Program-made: the position numbers and the translations under genes | Part shown: in pieces, positions 16,603 to 27,772 of the stretch | Layout of the letters: each line of letters opens with the position of its first letter | How positions within the stretch are numbered: the stretch's first letter is position 1 | The notes under the pieces: model-generated | Databases searched by the model: none | Seen by the model: only the letters and a program-made list of their open reading frames with translations | What the model was told of the DNA's origin: nothing | Source of the DNA: Solimonas thermocellulolyticum | Lineage (GTDB): Bacteria; Pseudomonadota; Gammaproteobacteria; Nevskiales; Nevskiaceae | Reading direction: 5' to 3' | Assembly: GCF_040327995.1 (NCBI RefSeq) | Contig: NZ_JBEPIJ010000001.1 | Coordinates: forward strand, 1 to 64,000 | Length of the DNA stretch: 64,000 bases

Positions 16603-17019
16603 ATGGCCAAGGGCATCCGCCGGGTGAACAAGTACGTGCTGCACCACCGCGACGAACCGGGCGATGGCGCCCATCTGCTGAAAACCCTCAAGAAGCATGG
16701 CATCAACCTGCTCGCCCTCACCGCGTTTCCGGCGGCCTCCGGCACCTCGCAGGTCGAACTGATTCCCGAGAACGCCGCGCAACTCGAAGCCCTGGCCAAG
16801 CAGTTCGGCTGGCGCCTGTCGAAGAAGCGCACCGGTTTTCTCGCCCAAGGCAAGGACCGTGCCGGGGCGCTGATCAAACTGGCCGAGCGACTGGGCAAGG
16901 CCGGCATCCACGTCACCCAGATCGACGCCATTGCCGCCGGCGCCGAGCGTTACGGCGCGGTGTTCTGGGTCCGGCCCAAGGACGTGGAGCGCGCAACCGA
17001 GGTAATGGGCGGACGCTGA
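16603..17019 (+). CDS. Tandem ACT-like domain protein
   Basis: The 138-residue protein has two ACT-like beta-alpha-beta-beta-alpha-beta units: one with HGINLLALTAFPAASGTSQV (about residues 31-50), one with RLGKAGIHVTQIDAIAAGA (about 95-115). ACT domains bind small ligands, often amino acids, and regulate. The start at ATG 16603 is set by AAGGAG 7 bp upstream; ATGs at 16576 and 16597 are less well placed. It stands between a divergent HAD gene and two small membrane genes, and its target is not apparent. Confidence 0.7.
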   Translation: MAKGIRRVNKYVLHHRDEPGDGAHLLKTLKKHGINLLALTAFPAASGTSQVELIPENAAQLEALAKQFGWRLSKKRTGFLAQGKDRAGALIKLAERLGKAGIHVTQIDAIAAGAERYGAVFWVRPKDVERATEVMGGR

Positions 17020-17100
17020 GCGAACGATCGCAGACCGGCTTGCGGCGGTCCTCGCCAGCCGCTAGCGTGGCCACACCTCACCCGCCGGATCCCGCCGTCC

Positions 17101-17469
17101 ATGCACATTCTCCTTGTGGCCGTGCTCGTCGCATTGATCGCGAGCCTGCTGCTGTTGCTGCGGCATATGCGCGAGCAGCGGCGCCTTTTGGCGACGCTCA
17201 CGCGGGATCAGGCTGCGCTGGAAAACGCGTGGAACACGCTGCCGGCCGAGGCCGCCACACTGATGAACCGCCGCGGCATGCTGATCAGCATCGAAATCCT
17301 CAACCCGATGGAGCTGGCCAGCCGCGAGTCGGCGCTCGCCGGACCGCTCGGGCGTATCGCGCCCGGATTGATCCAGAGACTGGTCTACCAGCGCGCAAGC
17401 GAAATGCTGCGCAAGCAACTCGGCGAACACGGCGTGCAGGCCAAGGTGCGGATCCATGGTCTGGATTGA
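17101..17469 (+). CDS. Small membrane protein of unknown function
   Basis: The 122-residue product has an N-terminal membrane helix (MHILLVAVLVALIASLLLLL) with a following basic/helical region and a soluble tail containing LISIEILNPMELASRESAL. I do not recognise the family. Its last 14 bp overlap the next gene, so the two are likely translated together. Confidence 0.65.
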   Translation: MHILLVAVLVALIASLLLLLRHMREQRRLLATLTRDQAALENAWNTLPAEAATLMNRRGMLISIEILNPMELASRESALAGPLGRIAPGLIQRLVYQRASEMLRKQLGEHGVQAKVRIHGLD

Positions 17470-17905
17470 GCTGGCGCTGCTGCTCGCGGCCACGGCGCTG
17501 AGCGCCGTCGCCTGGCAGCGCAATCTCGCCCTCGCCGGCGCGATCGCCACGCACGCCGACCGCCTGCGCCGCAGCGGTGTGCTGCTGATCGAACTGCGCC
17601 GGCGCATCGAGCAGCAGCAGCGCATCGCCGAAACGCAGCAGCTCGCCGAGACCGCGGTCGAGGCCGGCACCGAGGCGGTGCGCCGAATCCACTTCGGCAT
17701 CGCCGCGATCCCCTTCGGTATTCTCGGAGCGCTGGCCGTGACGCGCGACGCCGCCCGCGTCGTGCGCCAGAGCCATGACGTCATCGCCGATGCGGTCTAC
17801 GGCACGATCCGCGGCATCAACAAGCTCACCGGACAGGCCGCACGCGGCGCGCTCGGCATCCACGACCCGGACCGCACACCCCTGCGTGCGGCCGACGACG
17901 AGTAA
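17456..17905 (+). CDS. Small membrane protein of unknown function
   Basis: The 149-residue product starts with a membrane helix (VWIELALLLAATALSAVAW), then a basic helical segment rich in Gln and Glu (about 40-75) and a second hydrophobic stretch IHFGIAAIPFGILGALAVT. It overlaps the preceding small membrane gene by 14 bp and is followed 9 bp later by a GST gene. No known family or function is recognised. Confidence 0.65.
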   Translation: MVWIELALLLAATALSAVAWQRNLALAGAIATHADRLRRSGVLLIELRRRIEQQQRIAETQQLAETAVEAGTEAVRRIHFGIAAIPFGILGALAVTRDAARVVRQSHDVIADAVYGTIRGINKLTGQAARGALGIHDPDRTPLRAADDE

Positions 17906-17914
17906 GGAGTCCTC

Positions 17915-18586
17915 ATGATCACCGTCCACCACCTCAACAACTCCCGCTCCCAGCGCGTGCTGTGGCTGCTGGAGGAGCTCGGCGTCGACTACCGCGTCCA
18001 GCGTTACGAGCGCGACGCCAAGACCATGCTGGCGCCGCCGTCGTTGAAGAAGGTGCATCCGCTCGGCAAGTCGCCGGTCATCAGCGACGGTGAGCGCGTG
18101 ATCGCCGAGACGGGCGCCATCATCGAATACCTGGTCGAGCGCCACGGCAACGGCCGGCTGGCGCCGCCGCCCGGTAGCGACGAGCGCCTGCGCTACACCT
18201 ACTGGCTGCACTACGCCGAGGGTTCGCTGATGCCGTTGATGGTGATGACGCTGATCTTCAGCCGCATCGTGCCGGGCAGTCCGCTGCTGATCCGTCCGAT
18301 CGCCGCCGGCATCGTCAAGGCCGTGCACGGGCAGTTCCTCGGTCCGAACACCAAGCTGCATCTCGATTACGTCGAGGCCGAGCTGGGGCGCAGCCCCTGG
18401 TTCGCCGGCGCCGAGTTCAGCGCCGCCGACGTGCAGATGAGCTTTCCGCTCGAAGCCGCGGCCTCGCGTGTCGGCGGCGGCGTCGACGGCTATCCGAACA
18501 TCCGCGGCTTTCTCGAGCGCATCCATGCGCGACCGGCGTACCAGCGTGCGCTCGAAAAGGGCGGCCCCTACGACCTGCTGAGTTGA
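17915..18586 (+). CDS. Glutathione S-transferase family protein
   Basis: The 223-residue product has a thioredoxin-like N-terminal domain (residues 1-80) with SRSQRVLWLLEELG, the cis-Pro strand GKSPVISDG and VIAETGAIIEYL, followed by an all-helical C-terminal domain. This is the standard cytosolic GST fold that conjugates glutathione to electrophiles or acts as a thiol peroxidase. Substrate cannot be predicted. AAGGAG lies 5 bp before the ATG. Confidence 0.92.
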   Translation: MITVHHLNNSRSQRVLWLLEELGVDYRVQRYERDAKTMLAPPSLKKVHPLGKSPVISDGERVIAETGAIIEYLVERHGNGRLAPPPGSDERLRYTYWLHYAEGSLMPLMVMTLIFSRIVPGSPLLIRPIAAGIVKAVHGQFLGPNTKLHLDYVEAELGRSPWFAGAEFSAADVQMSFPLEAAASRVGGGVDGYPNIRGFLERIHARPAYQRALEKGGPYDLLS

Positions 18587-18620
18587 CGCACCTGTCATGC
18601 GCCTGGTCTAGGATCGCGCC

Positions 18621-19700
18621 ATGGCGCAGTTGCTTGCCCGCCCGTTCAGCACCGGCGACTTTCCGGAACTCGATGCGATCCACGCGCTGATCCGGCGTGC
18701 AGACGGCTCGTTGCGCAGCGAGGTGCTGCACGAAGTGGTGCTCGGCGACGAGCGACTGCCTGTGTATTGTCTTGAGCTGGGCAACGCCGATCCACGCGTG
18801 CCGGCGGTCGGCTTCTTCGGCGGCATTCACGGCGTCGAGCGCATCGGCGCACAGGTGCTGATCGCGTTTCTGCAGACGCTGATCGAGCGCCTCTATTGGG
18901 ACGAATCGCTGTCGCAGGCGCTCGAACGTGTGCGCCTGGTGTTCATGCCGCTGGTCAATCCCGGCGGCATGCGCCGGCGCACACGCAGCAATCCGGCCGG
19001 CGTGGACCTGATGCGCAACGCGCCGGTCGACGCCGACCATGACGTCTCCTGGCTCCTCGGCGGCCAGCGCCTGACGCCGGCGCTACCCTGGTATCGCGGC
19101 CGCGCGGATGCGCCGATGGAGCCGGAGGCGCAGGCGCTGTGCCGCGTCGTCGAGGAGCGGCTGTTGCCGCACGCCTTCAGCCTGTCCATCGACTGTCATT
19201 CCGGCTTCGGGACCAAGGACCGCATCTGGTTTCCGTACGCGCGTACGCGTCAGCCGATCGACTGTCTGCCCGAGATCTACGCGTTGCGCACCATGTTCCG
19301 CACGACGCATCCGTATCACAGCATCTATGTGATCGAGCCGCAGGCGCGGCAGTACACGACGCACGGGGATCTGTGGGACTACCTCTACGATCGCGCCAAG
19401 GCCGCGAGCGCGCGGCCGTTCATCCCGTTCACCCTGGAAATGGGTTCCTGGCTATGGGTCAAGAAGCGCCCGGCACAGCTGTTCTCGGTGCTCGGCATCT
19501 TCAACCCGATCGCCCCGCACCGGCACCAGCGTATCCTGCGCACGCACCTGACCTTGTTCGACTTCATGATCCGCGCGGCGATCTCGCACGAGCGCTGGCG
19601 TCCGAGTCCCGAAGTGCGCTCGGCGCTGCACGAGGCGGCAATGGCCTACTGGTACGGCCCGCAGCCGCTGAACCGCGACCTGCAGCCGGCGAGAACCTGA
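18621..19700 (+). CDS. M14-family zinc carboxypeptidase-like protein
   Basis: The 359-residue protein has the M14 zinc site: H70 and E73 in GGIHGVERIGAQ, H193 in SIDCHSG, and a likely catalytic E273 in FTLEMGSW. The family removes C-terminal residues from peptides or cell-wall fragments, or de-amidates. No signal peptide is seen, so a cytoplasmic role is likely. It sits in a same-direction run of small genes and is followed by a methyltransferase 28 bp later. Substrate unknown. Confidence 0.88.
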   Translation: MAQLLARPFSTGDFPELDAIHALIRRADGSLRSEVLHEVVLGDERLPVYCLELGNADPRVPAVGFFGGIHGVERIGAQVLIAFLQTLIERLYWDESLSQALERVRLVFMPLVNPGGMRRRTRSNPAGVDLMRNAPVDADHDVSWLLGGQRLTPALPWYRGRADAPMEPEAQALCRVVEERLLPHAFSLSIDCHSGFGTKDRIWFPYARTRQPIDCLPEIYALRTMFRTTHPYHSIYVIEPQARQYTTHGDLWDYLYDRAKAASARPFIPFTLEMGSWLWVKKRPAQLFSVLGIFNPIAPHRHQRILRTHLTLFDFMIRAAISHERWRPSPEVRSALHEAAMAYWYGPQPLNRDLQPART

Positions 19701-19728
19701 GGCCGCCGCCACAACGGGAGACACCGTC

Positions 19729-20355
19729 ATGGGCTTGTACGACCGCTACATCCTGCCGCACGTGATCGACCGTGCCTGCGGACTCGGCGAAGTGATGAAG
19801 GCACGCGCGCAAATCGTGCCACGCGCGCGCGGCAAGGTGCTGGAGATCGGCATCGGCAGCGGCCTGAACCTCGGGTTCTACGATCCGCGGCAGGTCGAGC
19901 GCATCTTCGGCGTCGATCCTTCCGCTGAAATCCAGGCCAAGGCGCAAAAGCGCGCGCGCAAGATCGGCATCCCGGTCGACACCGTACCGTTGGTGATCGA
20001 GCAGATCGGCGCCGAGGATGCGAGCTACGACACCGTGGTCTGTACCTTCACGCTGTGCACCATTGCCGATCCTGTGCCGGCGCTGCGCGAAATGCGCCGG
20101 GTGCTGAGGCTCGGCGGCGAGCTGCTGTTCTGCGAGCACGGTCTGGCGCCCGAGGCCGGCGTGCGCGCCTGGCAGCATCGCCTGACGCCGCTGTGGAAGC
20201 CGCTGGCCGGCGGCTGCCATCTGAACCGCGACATCCCGGCGCTGATCGTGGCCGGCGGCTTTCGCATCGACGAGCTGGCCCAACGCTACCTCAAGGGCCC
20301 CAGGCCGATGACCTACGTCTACTCCGGCGTCGCCCGCGCCGCGGCGCCCACATGA
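19729..20355 (+). CDS. Class I SAM-dependent methyltransferase
   Basis: The 208-residue product has a Rossmann methyltransferase fold with motif I VLEIGIGSGLNLGFY, an acidic residue in GVDPSAEIQ, and CTFTLCTIADPVPALREM of the UbiE/Mettl7-like group. Substrate is not evident; relatives act on small lipophilic molecules or thiols. Its last codons overlap the following SDR gene as ATGA, so the two may act on one substrate. Confidence 0.85.
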   Translation: MGLYDRYILPHVIDRACGLGEVMKARAQIVPRARGKVLEIGIGSGLNLGFYDPRQVERIFGVDPSAEIQAKAQKRARKIGIPVDTVPLVIEQIGAEDASYDTVVCTFTLCTIADPVPALREMRRVLRLGGELLFCEHGLAPEAGVRAWQHRLTPLWKPLAGGCHLNRDIPALIVAGGFRIDELAQRYLKGPRPMTYVYSGVARAAAPT

Positions 20356-21257
20356 AGCCGCGCTGGACCGCGGCGGACATTCCGCCGCAACACGGCCGCA
20401 TCGCCCTGGTCACCGGTGCGAACCGCGGGCTCGGGTTCGAGATCGCCGCGGCGCTCGCCGCGGCTGGCGCCGAGGTCGTGCTCGGCTGTCGCGACGCGGA
20501 CAAAGCTGCGGCGGCCGTTGCGCGCATCCGCGCACGCCACGCGCAGGCCAAAGTGGCGACGATGCCGCTGGATCTGGCGAGCCTGGCGTCGGTCCGCCGT
20601 TTCGCCGCCGCGTTCACCAAAGCCCATCCGCGGCTCGATCTCTTGCTGCACAACGCCGCCGCGATACTCGCGCCGCGCGGCCGGACCGCCGACGGTTTCG
20701 AGACGCATCTGGGCACCAATCATCTGGGCCCCTTCGCGCTGACCGGTCTTTTGCTCGACCGGCTGGCTGCAGCCCCCGGCGCACGCGTGATCATCGCCGG
20801 TAGCCTTGCCCACCGCATGACCCGCGGTCTCGACCTCACCGACCCCCACGGCGATCGGCGCGCCTACGATCCGATGGATGCCTACGGCCGCAGCAAGCTC
20901 GCCGCATTGAGCCATGCCTTCGAGCTCGACCGACGCCTGCGCGCCGCCGGCTTGCCGGTGCGCTCGCTCGCCGCGCATCCCGGCTACACCGCGACCAACG
21001 ACGATCTCGGCGGCTTCTGGCTGCGGCTGACGACGAAGCTGATCGGGCAGTCGCCGGCGCTCGGCGCCCTACCCGCCCTGTACGCCGCGACCGCCGGTCA
21101 GGCCGACGGCGGCGACTACTACGGACCGGACGGCTTTGCGGAGCTCCGCGGTCATCCGCGCAAGGTCAAGGCACGGCCCGAGGCACGAGATCCAGCATTC
21201 GCCGCGCGTCTGTGGGCGCTGTCCGAGCAACTCACCGGCGTGCGCTACCTGTCCTAA
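20352..21257 (+). CDS. Short-chain dehydrogenase/reductase
   Basis: The 301-residue protein is an SDR of the retinol-dehydrogenase/protochlorophyllide-reductase-like type. It has the nucleotide motif TGANRGLGFEIAAALA, the NAA-like motif LLHNAAAIL, and the active-site DAYGRSKLA (Tyr and Lys). The N-terminal DIPPQHGR is shared with the second SDR at 22800-23741, so they are paralogues. The start at 20352 overlaps the methyltransferase stop; a longer open frame upstream is not real. It probably oxidises or reduces a hydroxyl or keto group on a lipophilic molecule. Confidence 0.88.
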   Translation: MKPRWTAADIPPQHGRIALVTGANRGLGFEIAAALAAAGAEVVLGCRDADKAAAAVARIRARHAQAKVATMPLDLASLASVRRFAAAFTKAHPRLDLLLHNAAAILAPRGRTADGFETHLGTNHLGPFALTGLLLDRLAAAPGARVIIAGSLAHRMTRGLDLTDPHGDRRAYDPMDAYGRSKLAALSHAFELDRRLRAAGLPVRSLAAHPGYTATNDDLGGFWLRLTTKLIGQSPALGALPALYAATAGQADGGDYYGPDGFAELRGHPRKVKARPEARDPAFAARLWALSEQLTGVRYLS

Positions 21258-21269
21258 GGAGCATCGAGC

Positions 21270-21668
21270 ATGCGCGACAACAACACCCACCTGATGCCCG
21301 TCGGCTACGCGCTGTGGATCTTCGGCTTCATGGGCGCGCACCGCTTCTACTACGGCCGTCAGATCACCGGCACGATCTGGTTCTTCACGCTCGGCCTGTT
21401 GTTGATCGGCTGGATCATCGACCTGTTCCTGATTCCGGGCATGGACCGCGCCGCCGATCGCCGCTACCGTGCCGGCCCGATCAACTACTCGGTGGCGTGG
21501 ATCCTGCTGACCTTTCTCGGCATCTTCGGCATCCACCGCTTCTACCAGGGCAAGTGGATCACCGGCATCCTCTACTTAGTCACCGGCGGCGTGTTCTTGC
21601 TCGGCGTGCTCTACGACTACTGGACGCTCAACGAGCAAATCGACGCGTGCAACGCAGCGCGCTCATGA
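21270..21668 (+). CDS. TM2 domain-containing membrane protein
   Basis: The 132-residue protein holds two TM2-type hairpins: GFMGAHRFYYGRQITGTIWF near the N-terminus and GIFGIHRFYQGKWITGILYL in the second half. Each has two membrane helices around a G-x-H-R-F-Y-x-G turn. Function is unknown across bacteria. AAGGAG is correctly placed. Its 3' end overlaps the convergent dinB gene by 6 bp. Confidence 0.88.
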   Translation: MRDNNTHLMPVGYALWIFGFMGAHRFYYGRQITGTIWFFTLGLLLIGWIIDLFLIPGMDRAADRRYRAGPINYSVAWILLTFLGIFGIHRFYQGKWITGILYLVTGGVFLLGVLYDYWTLNEQIDACNAARS

Positions 21669-22736
21669 CACGCTGACCGCGAACAGATCCGGCTGCGCGC
21701 GCGGATCATGGGCCTCAACGAACTGACTCAGGCCGACGCCGACTAGGCGGTAAAGCGTGCCATCCGGTGTCGAGGCACGGTCGAGCAAACCGACGGCGAT
21801 GCGCAAGAACTCAGCCTCGGACGCCGGCGGCAGCGGCGGCGTGTAACGGCGCGTGAGAATGCGAAAATCCGCGGTCTTGAGCTTGAGCACGACGGTGCGA
21901 CCGACGCGCTCATGCTGGCGAGCCGCGGCCCAGGTCTTGCGCGCCATGCGTTCGACGTGCGGCGCCAGTTCGTCCAGTGGCAGGTCGCGCTCGAAGGTAT
22001 CTTCGGCAGAAACCGATTGCACCGGCCGGTCCGGCTCGACGGCGCGCTCGTCGATCCCCCACGCCAGTTCGTGCAGACGCTGCCCGTAGCGGCCGAAGCG
22101 GCGCTCCAGTTCGCGCGGATCGCGCAGACGCAATTGCCCGACCGTGGCGATGCCCAGCTGCGCGAGCCGGCCTTGCATCACTTTGCCGACGCCGGGCAGG
22201 CGGCCGACCGGCAAGCCTTCCAAAAAGGCCTCGACGTCCCTGGGGCGGATGACGAACAGACCGTCCGGCTTGCGCCAGTCCGAGGCGATCTTAGCGAGAA
22301 ACTTGTTCGGCGCGACGCCCGCCGACGCGGTGAGCCGCAGTTCCTCGCGGATGCTGGCGCGGATGGCCTGGGCAATGGCGGTCGCGCTCGGTAGGTTGCT
22401 CAGCGGCGCGGTCACGTCCAGATAGGCCTCGTCGAGCGACAGCGGCTCGACCCGCTCGGTGTGGCGACGGAAGATCTCGCGCACCGCGCGCGACACCGCG
22501 CGATAGCGCGGAAAATCCGGTGGCACGAACACCGCCTGCGGGCACAGCCGCTCGGCTCGCATTGCGGGCATCGCCGAGCGCACGCCGTAGCGGCGCGCCT
22601 CGTAGGACGCCGCGCAGACCACCGAACGCGCCCCACGCCAGGCGACGACCACCGGCCGTCCGCGCAGCGCCGGATCGTCGCGCTGCTCGATCGAGGCGTA
22701 GAACGCGTCCATGTCGACATGGATGATCTTGCGCAT
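21663..22736 (-). CDS. dinB: DNA polymerase IV
   Basis: The 357-residue Y-family polymerase has the catalytic carboxylates in HVDMDAFYASIE and SLDEAYLDVT, helix-hairpin-helix DNA binding (GRLPGVGKVMQGRLAQLG) and a little-finger domain. QPDLF at residues 348-352 near the C-terminus is a beta-clamp-binding motif. It copies past lesions with low fidelity. I find no LexA box of the CTGT-N8-ACAG type upstream, so SOS control is not evident here. Confidence 0.96.
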   Translation of the reverse strand: MRKIIHVDMDAFYASIEQRDDPALRGRPVVVAWRGARSVVCAASYEARRYGVRSAMPAMRAERLCPQAVFVPPDFPRYRAVSRAVREIFRRHTERVEPLSLDEAYLDVTAPLSNLPSATAIAQAIRASIREELRLTASAGVAPNKFLAKIASDWRKPDGLFVIRPRDVEAFLEGLPVGRLPGVGKVMQGRLAQLGIATVGQLRLRDPRELERRFGRYGQRLHELAWGIDERAVEPDRPVQSVSAEDTFERDLPLDELAPHVERMARKTWAAARQHERVGRTVVLKLKTADFRILTRRYTPPLPPASEAEFLRIAVGLLDRASTPDGTLYRLVGVGLSQFVEAHDPRAQPDLFAVSVS

Positions 22737-22799
22737 CGCACGATCCTAGCGGCCGCGCCACGAAACCGGCTAGGCTGCGCCGCGCAACCGGAGGCTCCC

Positions 22800-23741
22800 A
22801 TGAGCGCGAAATGGAACGTGGCGGACATTCCGCCGCAGCACGGGCGGCGCATCGTCGTCACCGGAGCGAGCAGCGGCCTCGGCCTCGAAACCAGCGTTGC
22901 GCTGGCGGCCAAGGGGGCCGAGGTGATCATGGCCTGCCGCGATCCCGCGCGTGCCAGCGCCGCACTCGCAAAGGTGCAGGCACGCGCACCCGGCGCCAAG
23001 GCCGAGCTGATGACGCTGGACCTCGCCGACCTCGCCTCGGTGCGCCGCTTCGCCGCCGACTGCGCGAGGCGCTTCGATCACATCGACGTGCTGTGCAACA
23101 ACGCCGGCGTGATGGCCCTGCCGCTGCAACGCACCAAGGACGGCTTCGAGATGCAGATGGGCACCAATCATCTGGGCCACTTCGCGCTGACCGGCCTTTT
23201 GCTCGACCTGCTCAAGGCTGCGCCCGCCGGCGCGCGCATCGTCAGCGTCGCCAGCAATGCCCACCGCTGGGGCCTGCGCCTGGACCCCGACGACCTCAAC
23301 TTCGAGCGCCGGCGCTACAACAAATGGGACGCCTACGGCCGCAGCAAGCTGGCCAATCTGATGTTCCACTTCGAGCTCGACCGGCGCCTGCGCGCGGCGC
23401 AGATCGACCTGCGCTCGGTCTGCGCGCATCCCGGTTACGCCGCCACCAATCTGATGTTCGTCGGCCCGGCGCAGGAGAACTCACGCATCGGCACGCTGAT
23501 GATGCGGATCGGCAACGCGTTGCTGAGTCAGGACCAAGCCATGGGCGCGCTGCCACAGCTCTACGCGATCACGATGCCCGATGTCGAAGGCGGCGATTAC
23601 TTCGGCCCGGACGGCTGGCAGCAGCTCAAGGGCCATCCGCGCCGCGTCGGCTGTCTGCGCCTTGCCCGCGATCCCGAACGCGGCCGCCGGCTGTGGGCGG
23701 CATCGGAACGCCTCACCGGCGTGCGCTATCTTTCCGCCTGA
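22800..23741 (+). CDS. Short-chain dehydrogenase/reductase, paralogue
   Basis: The 313-residue protein resembles the SDR at 20352-21257: the same DIPPQHGR N-terminus, TGASSGLGLETSVALA cofactor motif, NNAGVMALPL and active-site DAYGRSKLANLM. AACCGGAGG lies just upstream of ATG 22800. The two SDRs flank a TM2 gene and dinB, which suggests a duplication later separated by insertion. Substrate unknown, probably lipophilic. Confidence 0.88.
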   Translation: MSAKWNVADIPPQHGRRIVVTGASSGLGLETSVALAAKGAEVIMACRDPARASAALAKVQARAPGAKAELMTLDLADLASVRRFAADCARRFDHIDVLCNNAGVMALPLQRTKDGFEMQMGTNHLGHFALTGLLLDLLKAAPAGARIVSVASNAHRWGLRLDPDDLNFERRRYNKWDAYGRSKLANLMFHFELDRRLRAAQIDLRSVCAHPGYAATNLMFVGPAQENSRIGTLMMRIGNALLSQDQAMGALPQLYAITMPDVEGGDYFGPDGWQQLKGHPRRVGCLRLARDPERGRRLWAASERLTGVRYLSA

Positions 23742-23989
23742 AGCCCTTTTCGATCACCGCAACCAACGATGATCCGCCTGTGCCTCCCCGCCGCATTCGC
23801 CGCCCTGCTGCTCAGCGCCTGCGCCAGCGGCGACACGCTGCCGCCCCCGGCACCGTGCCGCACGCACTGCAGCACACACACCGACGGCTACGAATGGGCG
23901 CAGCGCGGCCGCTTGACCGATCCTCGCTACTGCGAAGGCTACACGGAAAGCTTCGCGCGCGGCTGCCGCAACGGTATCGAGGACCTGCG

Positions 23990-26710
<2,721 letters not shown>

Positions 26711-26822
26711 CTGCGGCTTACGGAAAGACCGCGCACGCCAGCCGACGCGCGCAGAAAATCATCGCACTATCATGGATTTGCCGGACAGGCTCGGCCGGCG
26801 TCCGGGCCGCTGAACTGTAACA

Positions 26823-26901
26823 CATCGGCGCTGCCGCCGATGCCGCGCCGCCTGCGGCGCAACCCCCGCATCCCGTGCCACGGTGCGCGGCCGCGCACCG
26901 T
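26823..26901. other. Three stacked hairpins between the enoyl-CoA hydratase gene and gyrA
   Basis: In 80 bp there are three inverted repeats: CATCGGCG/CGCCGATG (823-842 past 26000), GCGCCGC/GCGGCGC (26845-26860), and a perfect 22-bp palindrome ACGGTGCGCGG/CCGCGCACCGT (26880-26901). None has a T tract. The palindrome lies right after the stop of the enoyl-CoA hydratase gene and may end that transcript or stabilise it; the others lie upstream of gyrA. Confidence 0.6.
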
Positions 26902-26910
26902 CGTACCGCG

Positions 26911-27717
26911 CTACTTGTTCTTGTTGCCCACGCCTTCGAGATAGCGCTTCATGCCGTCCAGGTAATCCGGGTTGAGCATCAGCGCGCTGTTGGCCAGCCG
27001 CTCGACATTGCGCGCCTGCGCCTTCTCCACGTCGTGTGCCAGCTCGATCGCGAGCTTGGCGGTGCCCATCTGTTCGAGGTTCTGATCTGCCAGATGACGG
27101 CAAAAGGCCATCACGTCCTGCTCGAAGCTCTCATCCGGAAAGACCTCGTGGACCAGGCCGATCATCAGCGCACGCTCGGCATCGATCGGCAGGTTGGCCA
27201 TGATCAGGTAGCGCGCCCAGTGGGTGCCGACCAGCCGGGTCAGACGGCTGACACCGTTGGACGCCGGAATCACGCCCATCTTGCCTTCGGGAAAGGCGTA
27301 CTTGGCGCTCTTTGCGGCGAGGCGGAAGTCGCAAGACAGCGAGAGCTCCAGTCCGCCCCCCATGCACATCGCATGATGCGCGACGACGATGGGTTTTTCG
27401 ATGGCCTCCATTTCGTCGTAGATGCGGTGCATCCCGTGCAGGCCGAGGCGATGACGCTCGCGGATCGCCGAGCCGGACAGCTTGGCCGCCGCCGAACGTG
27501 GATCGCCGCTGCGCAGATCGGCGCCGGCGCAGAAGTAACGCCCGGTGGCGCGGATCAAGAGGACCTTGAGCTCCGGCGAATCGCGGAAGCGGTGCAATGC
27601 CTGTTCGAACAGATGCATCGTCTCGGCGCTGAGCGCGTTGAGCTTGTCCGGACGATTGAGCGTGGTGATGAGGATCGCGCCATCCTGATCGACCAGCAGA
27701 TGCGGGGCTTCGGACAT
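26911..27717 (-). CDS. Enoyl-CoA hydratase/isomerase family protein
   Basis: The 268-residue crotonase-fold protein starts at ATG 27717, preceded by GAGGAA. It has the CoA/oxyanion motifs RYFCAGADL and AMCMGGGLELSLSCDFR, and the acidic catalytic region GVIPASNGVSRL. Crotonases hydrate 2-enoyl-CoA or isomerise double bonds in beta-oxidation-like pathways. It is the last gene of the minus-strand operon beginning with E1-alpha and probably acts on the product of the fused acyl-CoA dehydrogenase just upstream. Confidence 0.92.
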   Translation of the reverse strand: MSEAPHLLVDQDGAILITTLNRPDKLNALSAETMHLFEQALHRFRDSPELKVLLIRATGRYFCAGADLRSGDPRSAAAKLSGSAIRERHRLGLHGMHRIYDEMEAIEKPIVVAHHAMCMGGGLELSLSCDFRLAAKSAKYAFPEGKMGVIPASNGVSRLTRLVGTHWARYLIMANLPIDAERALMIGLVHEVFPDESFEQDVMAFCRHLADQNLEQMGTAKLAIELAHDVEKAQARNVERLANSALMLNPDYLDGMKRYLEGVGNKNK

Positions 27718-27772
27718 CGTCGTTTCCTCGTCGATCGGCAGCGAATCCGAGTGCGGCGACCGGCAGCCCGCG

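Noticed and set aside
22737..22799. LexA/SOS box for dinB
   Set aside because: No CTGT-N8-ACAG-type sequence is visible upstream of the dinB start.
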